A stretch of DNA of 47,233 nucleotides from Mesorhizobium sp. (GCF_004963255.1 NZ_SUGA01000043.1:1-47233); one strand, 5' to 3'. Positions 8,509-19,551 are shown, counted from the stretch's first letter. Made by a program: numbers and translations. The notes: a model not told the origin generated them from the letters alone.

Positions 8509-9360
8509 CTAGCCCCGCCGCGTATCGCCGTTTCCGAAGGCTTGGCCGATGATTGCAGCCACGAACGCCGGGGCTTCCCAATGCGGGTTGTGGCCGCAGT
8601 CCCGCGCCCAGACCAGACGCGATCCGGCAATTGCCTGGACCAGCGCCCGCTGGTGCGCTTCGCCGAAAAGCGGATCGCGCCCGCCGGCGATGATCAGCGT
8701 CGGGACCCGCACGGCCCGCACCGCGGCGGTCAGATCGGTGCGGCGGATCTCTTCCAGAATGGCGCGCCAGCGCGCCGCCGGAATCGCGGAGGCGTCCTGC
8801 GCGAGACCGGCGAGAAATGCCTGCGGCACGCCCGGCTGGCAGGCATGCCACCAGTCATAGAACGGATCGGACGGCGAGATCGGGTCGCGCAAGGCCGCCA
8901 CGCCGTCGATCAGTTGGTGATGCGATGCGAAATCGGGCTTCAGCGTGCTGGCCAGGATGATCAGCCCACCGATCAGTTTCGGATATTGCGCGGCCAGCGC
9001 GATCGACACCATGCCGCCCAGCGAGTGTCCGACGACGATCGGCCGGTCCAGTTGGAGGCGCTGGATCAGCCCAGCAATGTCGTCGGCGAAATCGGCGACG
9101 CCGCTGCCCTCGCCCGCCTGCGAGCCGCCATGGCCGCGCAGATCCGGCATGATCAGCCGGCGCCCGGAAAGATGCGGGGCCAGCAACGAAAAACTGCGGC
9201 TGGTGTCGGTGAAGCCATGCACCAGGACAAGCGACGGCTCCGAACCGGCGACCTCGACATAGGCTAGGTCGAGGCCGCCGGCATCGACCATCCGCTTGCG
9301 GCAGGCCCAGGTGGATTGCTCGATGTCCTGGTCCATCAACTCCGACAGCGCCGGCTTCAC
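8509..9360 (-). CDS. Alpha/beta hydrolase, coupled to choline-binding protein gene
   Basis: A 283-residue serine hydrolase. The start GTG at 9360 overlaps the TGA of the upstream choline-binding gene in a GTGA arrangement, which implies translational coupling. Motifs: oxyanion-region LVHGF (about 46-50), nucleophile elbow GHSLGG with Ser113, acid Asp229 in GGRDPLF, and His257 in CGHNPH. It lacks a signal peptide and is therefore cytosolic. The coupling to a binding protein for choline-type cations suggests a substrate delivered by that system, such as a choline ester; this is inference and the sequence alone does not show specificity. Confidence 0.88.
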   Translation of the reverse strand: MKPALSELMDQDIEQSTWACRKRMVDAGGLDLAYVEVAGSEPSLVLVHGFTDTSRSFSLLAPHLSGRRLIMPDLRGHGGSQAGEGSGVADFADDIAGLIQRLQLDRPIVVGHSLGGMVSIALAAQYPKLIGGLIILASTLKPDFASHHQLIDGVAALRDPISPSDPFYDWWHACQPGVPQAFLAGLAQDASAIPAARWRAILEEIRRTDLTAAVRAVRVPTLIIAGGRDPLFGEAHQRALVQAIAGSRLVWARDCGHNPHWEAPAFVAAIIGQAFGNGDTRRG

Positions 9361-10295
9361 AGTCCAAGCTTTTCCTTGACCGCGGCGAGGCCGGGCTTGC
9401 CGTCGAAGGTGGTGACGCCCGCAAGCCAGGCATCGAGGCGATCCTTGTGCAAGGTGATCGACTTCAGCGCTCCGTCTTCCGGCTTCATGCCATCGTTGAT
9501 CAGATAACCCATGCCGACATTTTCCATGTCGATGTCGAAGGCAAGGTTCTTGAGAAACTGCGCCACGTTCGGGCATTCCTGCAGAAAGCCCTTGCGCACC
9601 TGGGTGGTCACGGTGGCGGCGCCGAAATTCGGACCGAAGAATTTATCGCCGCCGGTCAGATACTTGAAGTCGTACATCGTGTTCATCGGATGCGGCGCCC
9701 AGCCCTGGAAGACGATGAACTGCTTCTCCTTGATCTCGTAGCCGACCTCCGAGAGCATGCCGGCCTCGCTCGATTCCACCACCTGCCAGCCGTCGAGGCC
9801 GAATTGCGGATCGGCGATGGCGTCCATCATCAGCTGGTTGGAGCCAGGCTCGATGCCGTACATCTTCTTGCCGAACTTGTCGGCGAATTTGTGCAAGTCG
9901 GACAGGTCCTTGACGCCGGCCTCCCAGACATAGGTCGGCACGGCGAAAGTGTATTTGGCGCCGACCAGATTGACCCGCACATTCTCGATCGAGCCGTCCT
10001 TCTTGTAGGGCTCGTAATAGGTGACCATGGCCGGGTCCCAGTAGCCGAGGAACAGGTCGAGGTCCTTGTTCTTCATGCCCTCATAGATGACGTTGATGCC
10101 GAGCACCTCGCTCTGCGGCTCGTAGCCGAGCGCCTGCAGGAGGACCTTGGCCACGCCGGTGGTGAAGGCGAGATCATTCCAGCCGGGCTCGGCCATGCGG
10201 ACCGCTTTGCAGCTCTCGGGCTCGGCGGCCTGGGCCGCCTGGGAAGCCAGCATCAGGGCCGCGAGACAAACGCCATTCGCAAGCATCCGCAACAT
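9357..10295 (-). CDS. choX: Choline/betaine-type ABC transporter substrate-binding protein (ChoX-like)
   Basis: A 312-residue periplasmic binding protein with signal peptide (cleavage near AAQAAEP). It matches the ChoX/ProX-type OpuAC family: AEPGWNDLAF (about 35-44), LFLGYWDPAMVTYYEPY (about 81-97) and FQGWAPHPMN, which supply the tryptophans and tyrosines of the aromatic box that holds a quaternary ammonium group. Members deliver choline, and more weakly betaine or acetylcholine, to an ABC permease. No permease or ATPase gene follows; instead an alpha/beta hydrolase overlaps its stop codon. Two palindromes lie just upstream, facing a BetI-like repressor. Confidence 0.9.
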   Translation of the reverse strand: MLRMLANGVCLAALMLASQAAQAAEPESCKAVRMAEPGWNDLAFTTGVAKVLLQALGYEPQSEVLGINVIYEGMKNKDLDLFLGYWDPAMVTYYEPYKKDGSIENVRVNLVGAKYTFAVPTYVWEAGVKDLSDLHKFADKFGKKMYGIEPGSNQLMMDAIADPQFGLDGWQVVESSEAGMLSEVGYEIKEKQFIVFQGWAPHPMNTMYDFKYLTGGDKFFGPNFGAATVTTQVRKGFLQECPNVAQFLKNLAFDIDMENVGMGYLINDGMKPEDGALKSITLHKDRLDAWLAGVTTFDGKPGLAAVKEKLGL

Positions 10296-10320
10296 TCCGG
10301 TTCTCCTCTTTTCAACTATT

Positions 10321-10356
10321 TTGACCTATCGGTCATTTTATTGTCCCATTGGTCAA
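10321..10356. promoter_or_regulatory. Paired palindromic operator, likely BetI-type
   Basis: Two inverted repeats on one face of the intergenic region: TGACC-TATC-GGTCA (10322-10335, perfect) and TTGTCC-CATT-GGTCAA (10341-10356, one mismatch). Their centres are about 20 bases apart, close to two helical turns. The location between choX and a betI-like repressor gene suggests choline-responsive control of one or both genes. Binding is inferred, not shown. Confidence 0.75.
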
Positions 10357-10414
10357 TCATTGATCTGACCGGGCGAAGATGTCAACATAGATTCGTCATG
10401 CATGGATTGGTCCG

Positions 10415-11029
10415 GTGAAACTGACGCGTCTCAGCGACATACGCCGCAAGGAGTTGCGGCAGGCGGCGTTCGCCGTTCTTGAGCGCGAAGGCATCGCTGG
10501 CGCGACGCTGGAAAAGGTCGCGGCCCAGGCCGGCGCCTCGAAGGGCATCGTGCTGCATTATTTCCGCAACAAGCAGGAGTTGTTCGAGCACGCCATGCGC
10601 GAAGCGAACGCCGTGCTCTGTCACGCCGTCGTCGCCAGACTGCAGCGGGCGCGGTCTCCGATGGAACGGCTGGACGCCGTGATCGAGGGCAATTTCGAGG
10701 AGCACCTGTTCCTGCCGCCACTCTGCCATGCCTGGCTGTCGCTCTGCGCCGAGGTGCCGCGCGACGAGAAGCTGGCGCGCATCCAGAAGGTCATCCACGC
10801 GCGTATGCGCTCGAACCTGTTGTCCGGCCTGCGCGGCCTGACGTCGCCCGAACTGGCCGACGAGATCGTGCTCGGCATCACCGCTTTGATCGACGGGTTG
10901 TGGCTCAGGCTCGGGCTGCAGCCGGGCAGCGTCACGCGCGAGCAGGCAGTGCGCCAGGTCAAGGACTTCGTCGCGGGGCGGCTGGCGCTACGCCAGCCCG
11001 CGCCCGTCGGGCTGGCCTCGGCGGGATAA
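10415..11029 (+). CDS. betI: BetI-like TetR-family repressor
   Basis: A 204-residue TetR regulator resembling BetI, the choline-sensing repressor of glycine-betaine synthesis genes. The start is GTG 10415. The N-terminal helix-turn-helix spans about 28-55 (GATLEKVAAQAGASKGIVLHYF), followed by the BetI-like segment HYFRNKQELFEHAMR and the middle PLCHAWLSLCAEVPRDE region. The ligand domain is about 60-195. It faces the choX-hydrolase pair, with two palindromes between them. No betA, betB or betC gene is in the window, so its targets may include distant operons. It could be a BetI paralogue dedicated to this module. Confidence 0.85.
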   Translation: MKLTRLSDIRRKELRQAAFAVLEREGIAGATLEKVAAQAGASKGIVLHYFRNKQELFEHAMREANAVLCHAVVARLQRARSPMERLDAVIEGNFEEHLFLPPLCHAWLSLCAEVPRDEKLARIQKVIHARMRSNLLSGLRGLTSPELADEIVLGITALIDGLWLRLGLQPGSVTREQAVRQVKDFVAGRLALRQPAPVGLASAG

Positions 11030-11066
11030 AGTTCAACCGAGCGACAGGCCGCCGGGTGGATGTCGG

Positions 11067-12044
11067 CTATATTGCGGGGCGAGGTTGATCGCTCAATGGG
11101 TCGTTCCAGTCCTTGAATCCAAGCTTTCCTACCTCGTCGAGGATCTGCTCGCGAATCCAGCGATGCGGCGGCTCGTCGTCGCGGCGGGCGTGCCAGTACA
11201 TCCTGACCGCCGGCGACGGAATCGAGATCGGCGCACGATAGATGCCGATCGGCAGCGATTTCGCCGCCTCGACCGCAAACTGCGTCGGGACGGCGGCCAG
11301 ATAGGGTCCGCCGGCCACAGCCAGAGCAACGGCCTGGAAATGCGGCAAAGCGAGCGTGACGCGACGCGCGCGGCCCATCCTGCCCAGCGCATCGTCAGTG
11401 AAGCCCGACATCGAGCCGTCGATGGAGCGCAGCGCGTGCGGCAGCGCGCAAAAGAGGTCGAGCGGCACCTCTTCGCCCTCGCCGATGCCCGCCCGACCGA
11501 GCGCGGCGTTGCCCTTTGCGGCGATGACGGCGAAAGGCGAGCCGAACAGCGCCACGCTCGATACCCACTCCGCGACCTCCAGCGGGCGCTCCAGCGCAAG
11601 GTCGATCCGATCCTCCTGCAGCAGCTTCGAGACGTCGCCAATGGCGCTGTCGAGGAAGCGGAACGATACGCCGGGGGCTACCACCGCGATGCGGGCGGCA
11701 AAGGGCGGCATCAGGAGCATGGAGAAGAAATCGGCACCCATAAGCGTGAAGGTCCGTTCCAGCCTCGCCGGATCGAAATCGGTTGCCGGCTGAAAGGCGC
11801 GCTCGATCTCGCGCAGTGCCGCCCGCACCGGCTCCGCAAGGCTCTCGGCGCGCGGCGTCGGCACCATGTCGTTGCCGCGGCGCACGAAGAGCTGGTCGTT
11901 CAGCGCATGGCGCAGGCGGTTGAGGGCCGCGCTGACGGCCGGCTGGCTAAGGCCGATCTGCTCGCCGGCGCGCGTCACGCTCTTCTCGCGCAGAAGCGCG
12001 TCGAGCACCCTTACCAGATTAAGGTCGAGCGCATTCAAATTCAT
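11067..12044 (-). CDS. LysR-family transcriptional regulator
   Basis: A 325-residue LysR regulator starting at MNLNALDLNL; ATG 12044 has GGGGCGGAT upstream, better than the longer start. The winged helix-turn-helix covers about 1-62 (SVTRAGEQIGLSQPAVSAAL), and the rest is a two-lobed effector domain. The N-terminal DLNLVRVLDALLRE and the RRGNDMVPTPRAESL stretch are typical of NodD/NahR-like members. It is divergent from a cupin gene 106 bases away, which is the usual target arrangement. The effector is unknown. Confidence 0.9.
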   Translation of the reverse strand: MNLNALDLNLVRVLDALLREKSVTRAGEQIGLSQPAVSAALNRLRHALNDQLFVRRGNDMVPTPRAESLAEPVRAALREIERAFQPATDFDPARLERTFTLMGADFFSMLLMPPFAARIAVVAPGVSFRFLDSAIGDVSKLLQEDRIDLALERPLEVAEWVSSVALFGSPFAVIAAKGNAALGRAGIGEGEEVPLDLFCALPHALRSIDGSMSGFTDDALGRMGRARRVTLALPHFQAVALAVAGGPYLAAVPTQFAVEAAKSLPIGIYRAPISIPSPAVRMYWHARRDDEPPHRWIREQILDEVGKLGFKDWNDPLSDQPRPAI

Positions 12045-12150
12045 CGCATCGATCCGCCCCATACGATCATTCGATTTCCGTCGGCCGCCCATCCCAAGTT
12101 AGGTCGCTGTCGAAGCCGTTTCGCCGGCGCCCAACCGAGAAAGAGCAATC

Positions 12151-12630
12151 ATGACAATGATCAACACCAGCATCACAGGCAAGGAACTCCTTTGGTTCAA
12201 CAACACGCTCATCGCCATCCAGGTCTCTTCGGCCGAGGGCGAGGATGGGATCTGCGTTATCGAACACCGCCAGCCCTATGGCGATTCCGCGCCGCTGCAC
12301 ATGCACCGCAACGAGGATGAGGTGTTTCATATCCTTGAAGGGCGGATACGCTTCGTCATCAACGGCCGTGAGCGGATTGCCGGCGCCGGCGAGACGGTGC
12401 TCGCGCCGAAAGGCCTGCCACACACCTACAGGGTTGAGTCTCCGGAAGGGGCGCATACGCTCACAGTGACGCGCGGCCCGGATTTCGAGACGATGGTGCG
12501 CAAGGCAAGCCGCCCCGCTGAACGGCCCGACCTGCCGCCGGCGGCGACGCCGACGCCGCAGACGATCGAGATGCTGATCAGGCTGTGCGCCGAGAACGGC
12601 ATCGACATTGTCGGGCCGCCGCTGGGGTGA
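12151..12630 (+). CDS. Cupin domain protein
   Basis: A 159-residue single-domain cupin. The first cupin motif is seen as HMHRNEDEVFHILEG (about 50-64) with likely metal ligands His50, His52 and a following Glu, and the second as LAPKGLPHTYRV with His91. The last 40 residues form a short helical tail after a proline-rich linker. Such proteins include dioxygenases and sugar or metabolite binders; nothing fixes the reaction here. The ribosome site GAGAAAGAG precedes the start. It is divergent from the LysR gene and probably regulated by it. Confidence 0.86.
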   Translation: MTMINTSITGKELLWFNNTLIAIQVSSAEGEDGICVIEHRQPYGDSAPLHMHRNEDEVFHILEGRIRFVINGRERIAGAGETVLAPKGLPHTYRVESPEGAHTLTVTRGPDFETMVRKASRPAERPDLPPAATPTPQTIEMLIRLCAENGIDIVGPPLG

Positions 12631-12736
12631 GCCTTCCCTTCAACCGATTTGCATCTTGCTCGCCCGCAATCTCCGCTTGATGCCGTTTGTGCAACGCGAT
12701 ACGCCCTTGCCCAAATCGACAGACCGGAGAGTTCTC

Positions 12737-14134
12737 GTGAGCGCTGAAACGACCAGAACCGAAACCGATACGTTCGGTCCCATCGAGGTGGCGGCCGACC
12801 GCTATTGGGGCGCGCAGGCGCAGCGCTCTCTGGGCAATTTCAAGATCGGCTGGGAAAAGCAGCCGGCTTCGATCGTGCGCGCGCTCGGCATAGTCAAGCG
12901 CGCCGCGGCCGAGGTGAATATGGAGATGAAGCGGCTCGATCCGGCCATCGGCAAGGCGATCGTCGAGGCCGCGCAGGAAGTCATTGACGGCAAGCTCAAC
13001 GATCATTTCCCGCTGGTGGTTTGGCAGACCGGCTCGGGCACGCAGTCCAACATGAACGCCAACGAAGTGATCTCCAACCGGGCGATCGAGATGCTCGGCG
13101 GCGTCATGGGCTCGAAGAAGCCGGTGCACCCCAACGATCACGTCAATATGAGCCAGTCGTCGAACGACACCTATCCGACGGCCATGCACATCGCCTGCGC
13201 CGAGCAGGTCGTCCACCACCTGATCCCTGCCCTGCACCATCTGCACAAGGCGCTCGACGCCAAGGCGCGCGCCTTCAACCACATCATCAAGATCGGCCGC
13301 ACGCACACGCAGGACGCCACGCCGCTGACCCTTGGCCAGGAATTTTCCGGCTATGCCGCGCAGGTCGCCTCCTCGATCAAGCGCATCGAGCAGACACTGC
13401 CCGGCCTGCAGGAACTGGCGCAAGGCGGCACCGCCGTCGGCACCGGCCTCAACGCGCCGGTCGGCTTCGCGGAAAAGGTGGCAGACCGCATCGCCGCCAT
13501 CACCGGCATCGCCTTCGTGACCGCGCCGAACAAGTTCGAGGCGCTGGCGGCGCATGATTCCATGGTGTTCTCACATGGCGCGATCAACGCGGCGGCCGCG
13601 GCTCTCTTCAAGATCGCCAACGACATCCGCCTGCTCGGCTCCGGCCCGCGTTCGGGCCTCGGCGAGCTGTCGCTGCCGGAGAACGAGCCGGGCTCGTCGA
13701 TCATGCCAGGCAAGGTCAACCCGACCCAGTGCGAGGCGCTGACGCAGGTCTGCGTGCAGGTGTTCGGCAACAATGCGGCGCTCACCTTCGCCGGCAGCCA
13801 GGGCCATTTCGAGCTCAATGTCTATAACCCACTGATGGCTTACAACTTCCTGCAGTCGGTGCAGTTGCTGGCCGACGCCTCCGTCTCTTTCACGGACAAT
13901 TGCGTGGTCGGCATCGAGGCTCGCGAGGACAATATCAAGGCCGCGCTGGAGCGCTCGCTGATGCTGGTGACGGCGCTGGCCCCCACCATCGGCTACGACA
14001 ACGCCGCCAAGATCGCCAAGACCGCGCACAAGAACGGCACGACCTTGCGTGAGGAGGCCCTGGCGACGGGGCTGGTCAGCGAGGCTGACTATGATCGGCT
14101 GGTGCGCCCTGAGGACATGACGCATCCCGGGTAA
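12737..14134 (+). CDS. fumC: Fumarate hydratase class II
   Basis: A 465-residue class II fumarase that interconverts fumarate and malate in the citric-acid cycle as a cytosolic homotetramer. The start is GTG 12737 after GGAGA; a longer in-frame ATG at 12680 would add an odd extension. Family signatures are complete: TGSGTQSNMN (about 96-105), HPNDHVNMSQSSNDTYPT (about 130-147), TQDATPLTLGQEFSGY, and GSSIMPGKVNP (about 319-329) with the catalytic serine. The usual length is near 463. It stands alone, with a separate promoter region of about 100 bases. Confidence 0.97.
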   Translation: MSAETTRTETDTFGPIEVAADRYWGAQAQRSLGNFKIGWEKQPASIVRALGIVKRAAAEVNMEMKRLDPAIGKAIVEAAQEVIDGKLNDHFPLVVWQTGSGTQSNMNANEVISNRAIEMLGGVMGSKKPVHPNDHVNMSQSSNDTYPTAMHIACAEQVVHHLIPALHHLHKALDAKARAFNHIIKIGRTHTQDATPLTLGQEFSGYAAQVASSIKRIEQTLPGLQELAQGGTAVGTGLNAPVGFAEKVADRIAAITGIAFVTAPNKFEALAAHDSMVFSHGAINAAAAALFKIANDIRLLGSGPRSGLGELSLPENEPGSSIMPGKVNPTQCEALTQVCVQVFGNNAALTFAGSQGHFELNVYNPLMAYNFLQSVQLLADASVSFTDNCVVGIEAREDNIKAALERSLMLVTALAPTIGYDNAAKIAKTAHKNGTTLREEALATGLVSEADYDRLVRPEDMTHPG

Positions 14135-14332
14135 CGGCGGTCAAGTCACAGCCCAATGTTTTGCGATGGGACAATTTTCTCCCGGTGCTGTCTCTGGCGA
14201 CATGAATTTTGCGCCGGTTTCACAATCATGGGATACAGGTTCTGTGAACAATGTGTCGCCGTATAGGTGGCTTTTTGTGAACAGTCTCGATCGTTTATCT
14301 GACGGACTATTCAACCCGTTCGGAGAACCGCC

Positions 14333-14755
14333 ATGTCCATCAACTCTTCCGTCGCCGGCAACGGCACCGCATCCAACAGCTCCACCACGATCCTGCTCGG
14401 CCGCATCCTTCTGGCCGTGATCTTCCTGCTTTCCGGCTTCGGCAAGCTCACCGCCATTTCCGGCACCGCCGCCTATTTCGGCGCGCTTGGCCTGCCGGTC
14501 CCGACCGTGACCGCCGTTGTCGTGGGCCTGATCGAACTGCTTGGCGGCGTCGCCATCCTCCTCGGTTTCCAGACCCGAATCGCTGCCTGGGTGCTCGCCA
14601 TCTTCACGATCGCCACCGGGCTGGTCGCTCACACCGGCTGGGCCGACCAGATGCAGATGATCCAGTTCCTCAAGAACCTCGCCATCACCGGCGGCTTCCT
14701 CCTGCTCGCCTCGTCCGGCGCCGGCGCCTATTCGATCGACGTCAAGCGCGCCTGA
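14333..14755 (+). CDS. DoxX family membrane protein (copy 1)
   Basis: A 140-residue integral membrane protein of the DoxX family with four predicted helices (about 23-42, 62-80, 86-106, 118-136). The N-terminal 20 residues are polar and Ser/Thr-rich. Conserved features are the SGFGKLTAISGTAAYFGALG-like loop, GLIELLGGVAILLGFQTR and KNLAITGGFLLL. It closely parallels the gene at 14874-15296 in length and order of motifs. DoxX proteins have been linked to thiol or quinone redox balance; the reaction here is unknown. Confidence 0.88.
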   Translation: MSINSSVAGNGTASNSSTTILLGRILLAVIFLLSGFGKLTAISGTAAYFGALGLPVPTVTAVVVGLIELLGGVAILLGFQTRIAAWVLAIFTIATGLVAHTGWADQMQMIQFLKNLAITGGFLLLASSGAGAYSIDVKRA

Positions 14756-14782
14756 TCCTTCTTTCCTCCCAAGCCCAAACTC

Positions 14783-14815
14783 AAAAGCGGCGTGGAATTT
14801 TCCGCGCCGCTTTTT
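14783..14815 (+). terminator. Rho-independent terminator
   Basis: AAAAGCGGCG (14783-14792) can pair with CGCCGCTTTT (14805-14814) around a 12-base loop, followed by further T. It lies 28 bases beyond the first DoxX gene and would end its transcript before the second. Confidence 0.8.
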
Positions 14816-14873
14816 CGTTGCAGGCGTAGACTGCGCCGCAGCCGGCGTTATGCACCGGCAAGGGAGGTGGCCA

Positions 14874-15296
14874 ATGTTTCGCAATGCGTTGCTTCTGGTC
14901 TCGCGGCTGCTTCTCGCCGCGCTCTTCGTGCCGTCGGGATTCCAGGCGCTCACCAACATCTCCGGCACAATCAACTATTTCGCCGGGCTCGGCTTGCCGT
15001 TGCCGACTCTAGCGGCCTTGGGCTCCGGCTTGTTTGAACTGATTGCAGGGCTCTTGATCCTCATCGGTTTCCAGATCCGGATCGTAGCGCTTCTGCTTGC
15101 CGCCTTCTGCATCGTCGCGGGCTTCACCGGCCATTACGGCCAGGGCGGCGACGATGCCACTCTCGCTTTCCTGCACCAGCAGATGCTGATGAAGGACATC
15201 GCCATTGCCGGCGGCTTCCTGGCGCTCGCCATGGCCGGCGCAGGTGCATGGTCTGCTGACGGGCGCGACTTCGGAATCAGCGCCGAGGTGACCTGA
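14874..15296 (+). CDS. DoxX family membrane protein (copy 2)
   Basis: A second DoxX protein, also 140 residues, starting at ATG 14874 with GGGAGGTGG upstream. Helices fall at about 5-25, 44-65, 68-88 and 105-125. SGFQALTNISGTINYFAGLG and LFELIAGLLILIGFQIR line up with the first copy, and MKDIAIAGGFLAL matches its KNLAITGGFLLL. The arrangement suggests an old tandem duplication, now separated by a terminator so that each copy may be expressed on its own. Confidence 0.88.
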   Translation: MFRNALLLVSRLLLAALFVPSGFQALTNISGTINYFAGLGLPLPTLAALGSGLFELIAGLLILIGFQIRIVALLLAAFCIVAGFTGHYGQGGDDATLAFLHQQMLMKDIAIAGGFLALAMAGAGAWSADGRDFGISAEVT

Positions 15297-15321
15297 GCCA
15301 GCCCCATTCCACCGAAACGTC

Positions 15322-16853
15322 CTATTTTACCGAGACGCTCGGACCGCCCTCGACCGCCAGCACAAGGCGCCGGTTGGTGATGCGGGCCAGTTGCGCCAGC
15401 CGTCCGGCGGGGCGCTCGCCGTAAAGGTCGGAAAGCGAGGCTGGCAGCACCAGCGCCAGCGCGCCGTTGCCACGGCTTTCCCATTTCAGCCGCGGCATGA
15501 CGCCCGGCATCGCCGCCGTGAGCAGATAGACCACGCGCATCATCGCCGCCAGAACGCGGGCGCGCTCGAGCAGACGCGGCGGCGCCAACGCCTTGATCTC
15601 GGGCGCGACGCCGTCGTTGAAGACGCCGTCATGGCGGTAGGCGTTGGCCAGGGCCAGATAGGCGCGTCCAGGATGGTCGACGCCGATGAAGGACGCATGC
15701 GCGATGATGTTGAGCGACTGCCGGCCGCGATATTCGGGATGCGCGCGCCAGCCGATATCGGCGAGCAGGCAAGCAGCATGACGGTAGCGCGTTTCGTCTT
15801 CGGTCTCGTCGATGCCGAAGGCCTTGAATGCCTTGCCGGTCCATTCGACAAGGTCATGCGCGTGGTGCACCGAGCGCGAGCGCAACAGCGCCAGTTCCTC
15901 GGCCGCCGAGATCAGCGGGTCGGCCTTCTGCTCCTCGGTATCGAGCAGCGAATAGAGAAAGCCCTCGCGCACGCCTTGCGCCGAGACGACGATCTTCGAG
16001 GGCTGCATCGCCGCCATGATCTCCTGCAGCACGACGGCGCCGTAGGGCAGCAGCGAGCGGCGGTTCTTGGAGACGCCTTCGATGCCCCTTACCTTCTCGA
16101 CCTCGCCCTTGGCCACCTGCTTGAGGAAGGTCTGTGCGCTATCGGCGGAAATCTCGTAGTGATGCATGATGCCGAGCGGGTAGTTGGTCATCTCCATGTG
16201 CAGCCTGGCGAGGTTTCGCCAGGTGCCGCCGACGGCGTAGAAGGCTCTGCCCTGGCCGCCCTTGAGCAATTTTGCCCGCCCCAGTTGCTGGCGCGCGATC
16301 TTCTGCGCCTGGACGAGCGAGCTCTTCGCCATATCCTGCAGGCGCAGGCCGCCGAGCGGCAGCGTGATGCCCTCGCCGATCGCCTCCCGGTTGATGTCGA
16401 TCAGCTCGAGGCTGCCGCCGCCAAGGTCACCGGCGATGCCATTGGCCGGGTGGAAGCCGGAAATGACGCCGAGCGCCGAATAATAGGCTTCCTGGCGGCC
16501 GGTGAGCACGCGGATCTCGGTCTTCAGCACATCCTCGGCGCGATGGATGAAATCCGGGCCGTTGCCCGCCTCGCGCGCGGCGGCGGTCGCCAGCACATAC
16601 ATGTGCTCGGCGCCGGCCTGGTCGGACAGCGCGCGAAAACGGCGGAATTCCTCCATCGAGCGCGTGACGGCTTCGGGATCGAGCTTGCCCGTCGAAACGA
16701 TGCCACGGCCGAGACCGGCCAGCATCTTTTCGTTGAACAGCAGCGAGGGCGAGCGCGCCAGCCCTTCATAGACGACAAGGCGGATCGAGTTCGACCCTAT
16801 GTCGATGATCGACAGCGGCCGCCGGTCCTGAAGCCGGCCCTGGGAAACTGCAA

Positions 16854-16857
<4 letters not shown>
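15322..16857 (-). CDS. ppx: Ppx/GppA exopolyphosphatase
   Basis: A 511-residue phosphatase of the Ppx/GppA family, which removes terminal phosphate from polyphosphate (and in some members hydrolyses pppGpp). The actin-like ATPase-fold motifs are seen as SIIDIGSNSIRLVVYEG (about 16-32) and GDLGGGSLELIDI (about 145-157). The C-terminal half (about 320-500) is the helical HD-like domain. The GTG start at 16857 overlaps the TGA of ppk, so the two are translationally coupled. In the same operon, Ppk makes polyphosphate and this enzyme degrades it. Confidence 0.94.
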
Positions 16858-19049
<2,192 letters not shown>

Positions 19050-19123
19050 GTTTCCCGCTCTTGCCCGCAACCGTCCCAGGGAGCGCCGCATATTGCCGTC
19101 CGGCGACGCTCTAACATCTCTTT

Positions 19124-19141
19124 GTGACGCATGATCGTCAC
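19124..19141. promoter_or_regulatory. Palindrome upstream of ppk
   Basis: GTGACG (19124-19129) and CGTCAC (19136-19141) form a perfect inverted repeat around CATGAT. It lies in the shared region between ppk and the divergent zinc-finger gene, about 75 bases from the ppk start. It resembles a regulator site but not clearly a PHO box. Function is inferred only from position and symmetry. Confidence 0.4.
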
Positions 19142-19298
19142 GGAATCGCTCCGTGCCAGCCTCACGCGCTTAACCGGCTCAACTTATCCTCTGCCAGCCT
19201 TTTGCGACAGTTTGATTTCATCGATCTTGCAAACTGGCATGTTATGCTCCAGATGCAGGCGGGTCACACCCACTGGCCGAACCCGATTGGAGACGACG

Positions 19299-19544
19299 AT
19301 GGCAGGCGGTAGCATTCCCCATTTCCAGAACGACGCGGGCCATCCGGTCATCGAGATCGGCGTCAAGGAATTCATGTGCACCGGCGCCAACCCGCCTTTC
19401 GATCACCCACACGTGTTCCTCGACATGGGTGACGACAATGAAAAGGTCTGCCCCTACTGCTCGACGCTCTATCGCTATTCGCCGTCGCTGAAGACGACGG
19501 AAACGCAGCCAGCCGGCTGCCTCTATGTCGACCAGGCCGCCTGA
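19299..19544 (+). CDS. Zinc-finger CHCC-type protein (NDUFS6-like)
   Basis: An 81-residue protein with the CHCC zinc-finger pattern: Cys27 (EFMCTGANPPF), a histidine in the DHPHVFLDMG segment, and Cys51-x2-Cys54 (VCPYCSTLYRY). This matches the bacterial homologues of the mitochondrial complex I subunit NDUFS6. The start ATG 19299 follows GGAGACGACG. The FAD monooxygenase gene starts eight bases after the stop (or overlaps it if ATG 19525 is used), so co-transcription is likely. The bacterial role is not firmly known. Confidence 0.9.
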   Translation: MAGGSIPHFQNDAGHPVIEIGVKEFMCTGANPPFDHPHVFLDMGDDNEKVCPYCSTLYRYSPSLKTTETQPAGCLYVDQAA

Positions 19545-19551
19545 GCGGACC

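Noticed and set aside
14141..14974. 277-codon minus-strand frame between fumC and the second DoxX gene
   Set aside because: Covers the first DoxX gene, whose membrane helices and start are convincing; the antisense product is glycine/asparagine-rich noise.
19160..19190. Sequence with GCTTAACCGGCTCAA resembling part of a SAM-II riboswitch
   Set aside because: The remaining conserved loop and the GCTAAA-type end are missing and the next gene is not in methionine metabolism.
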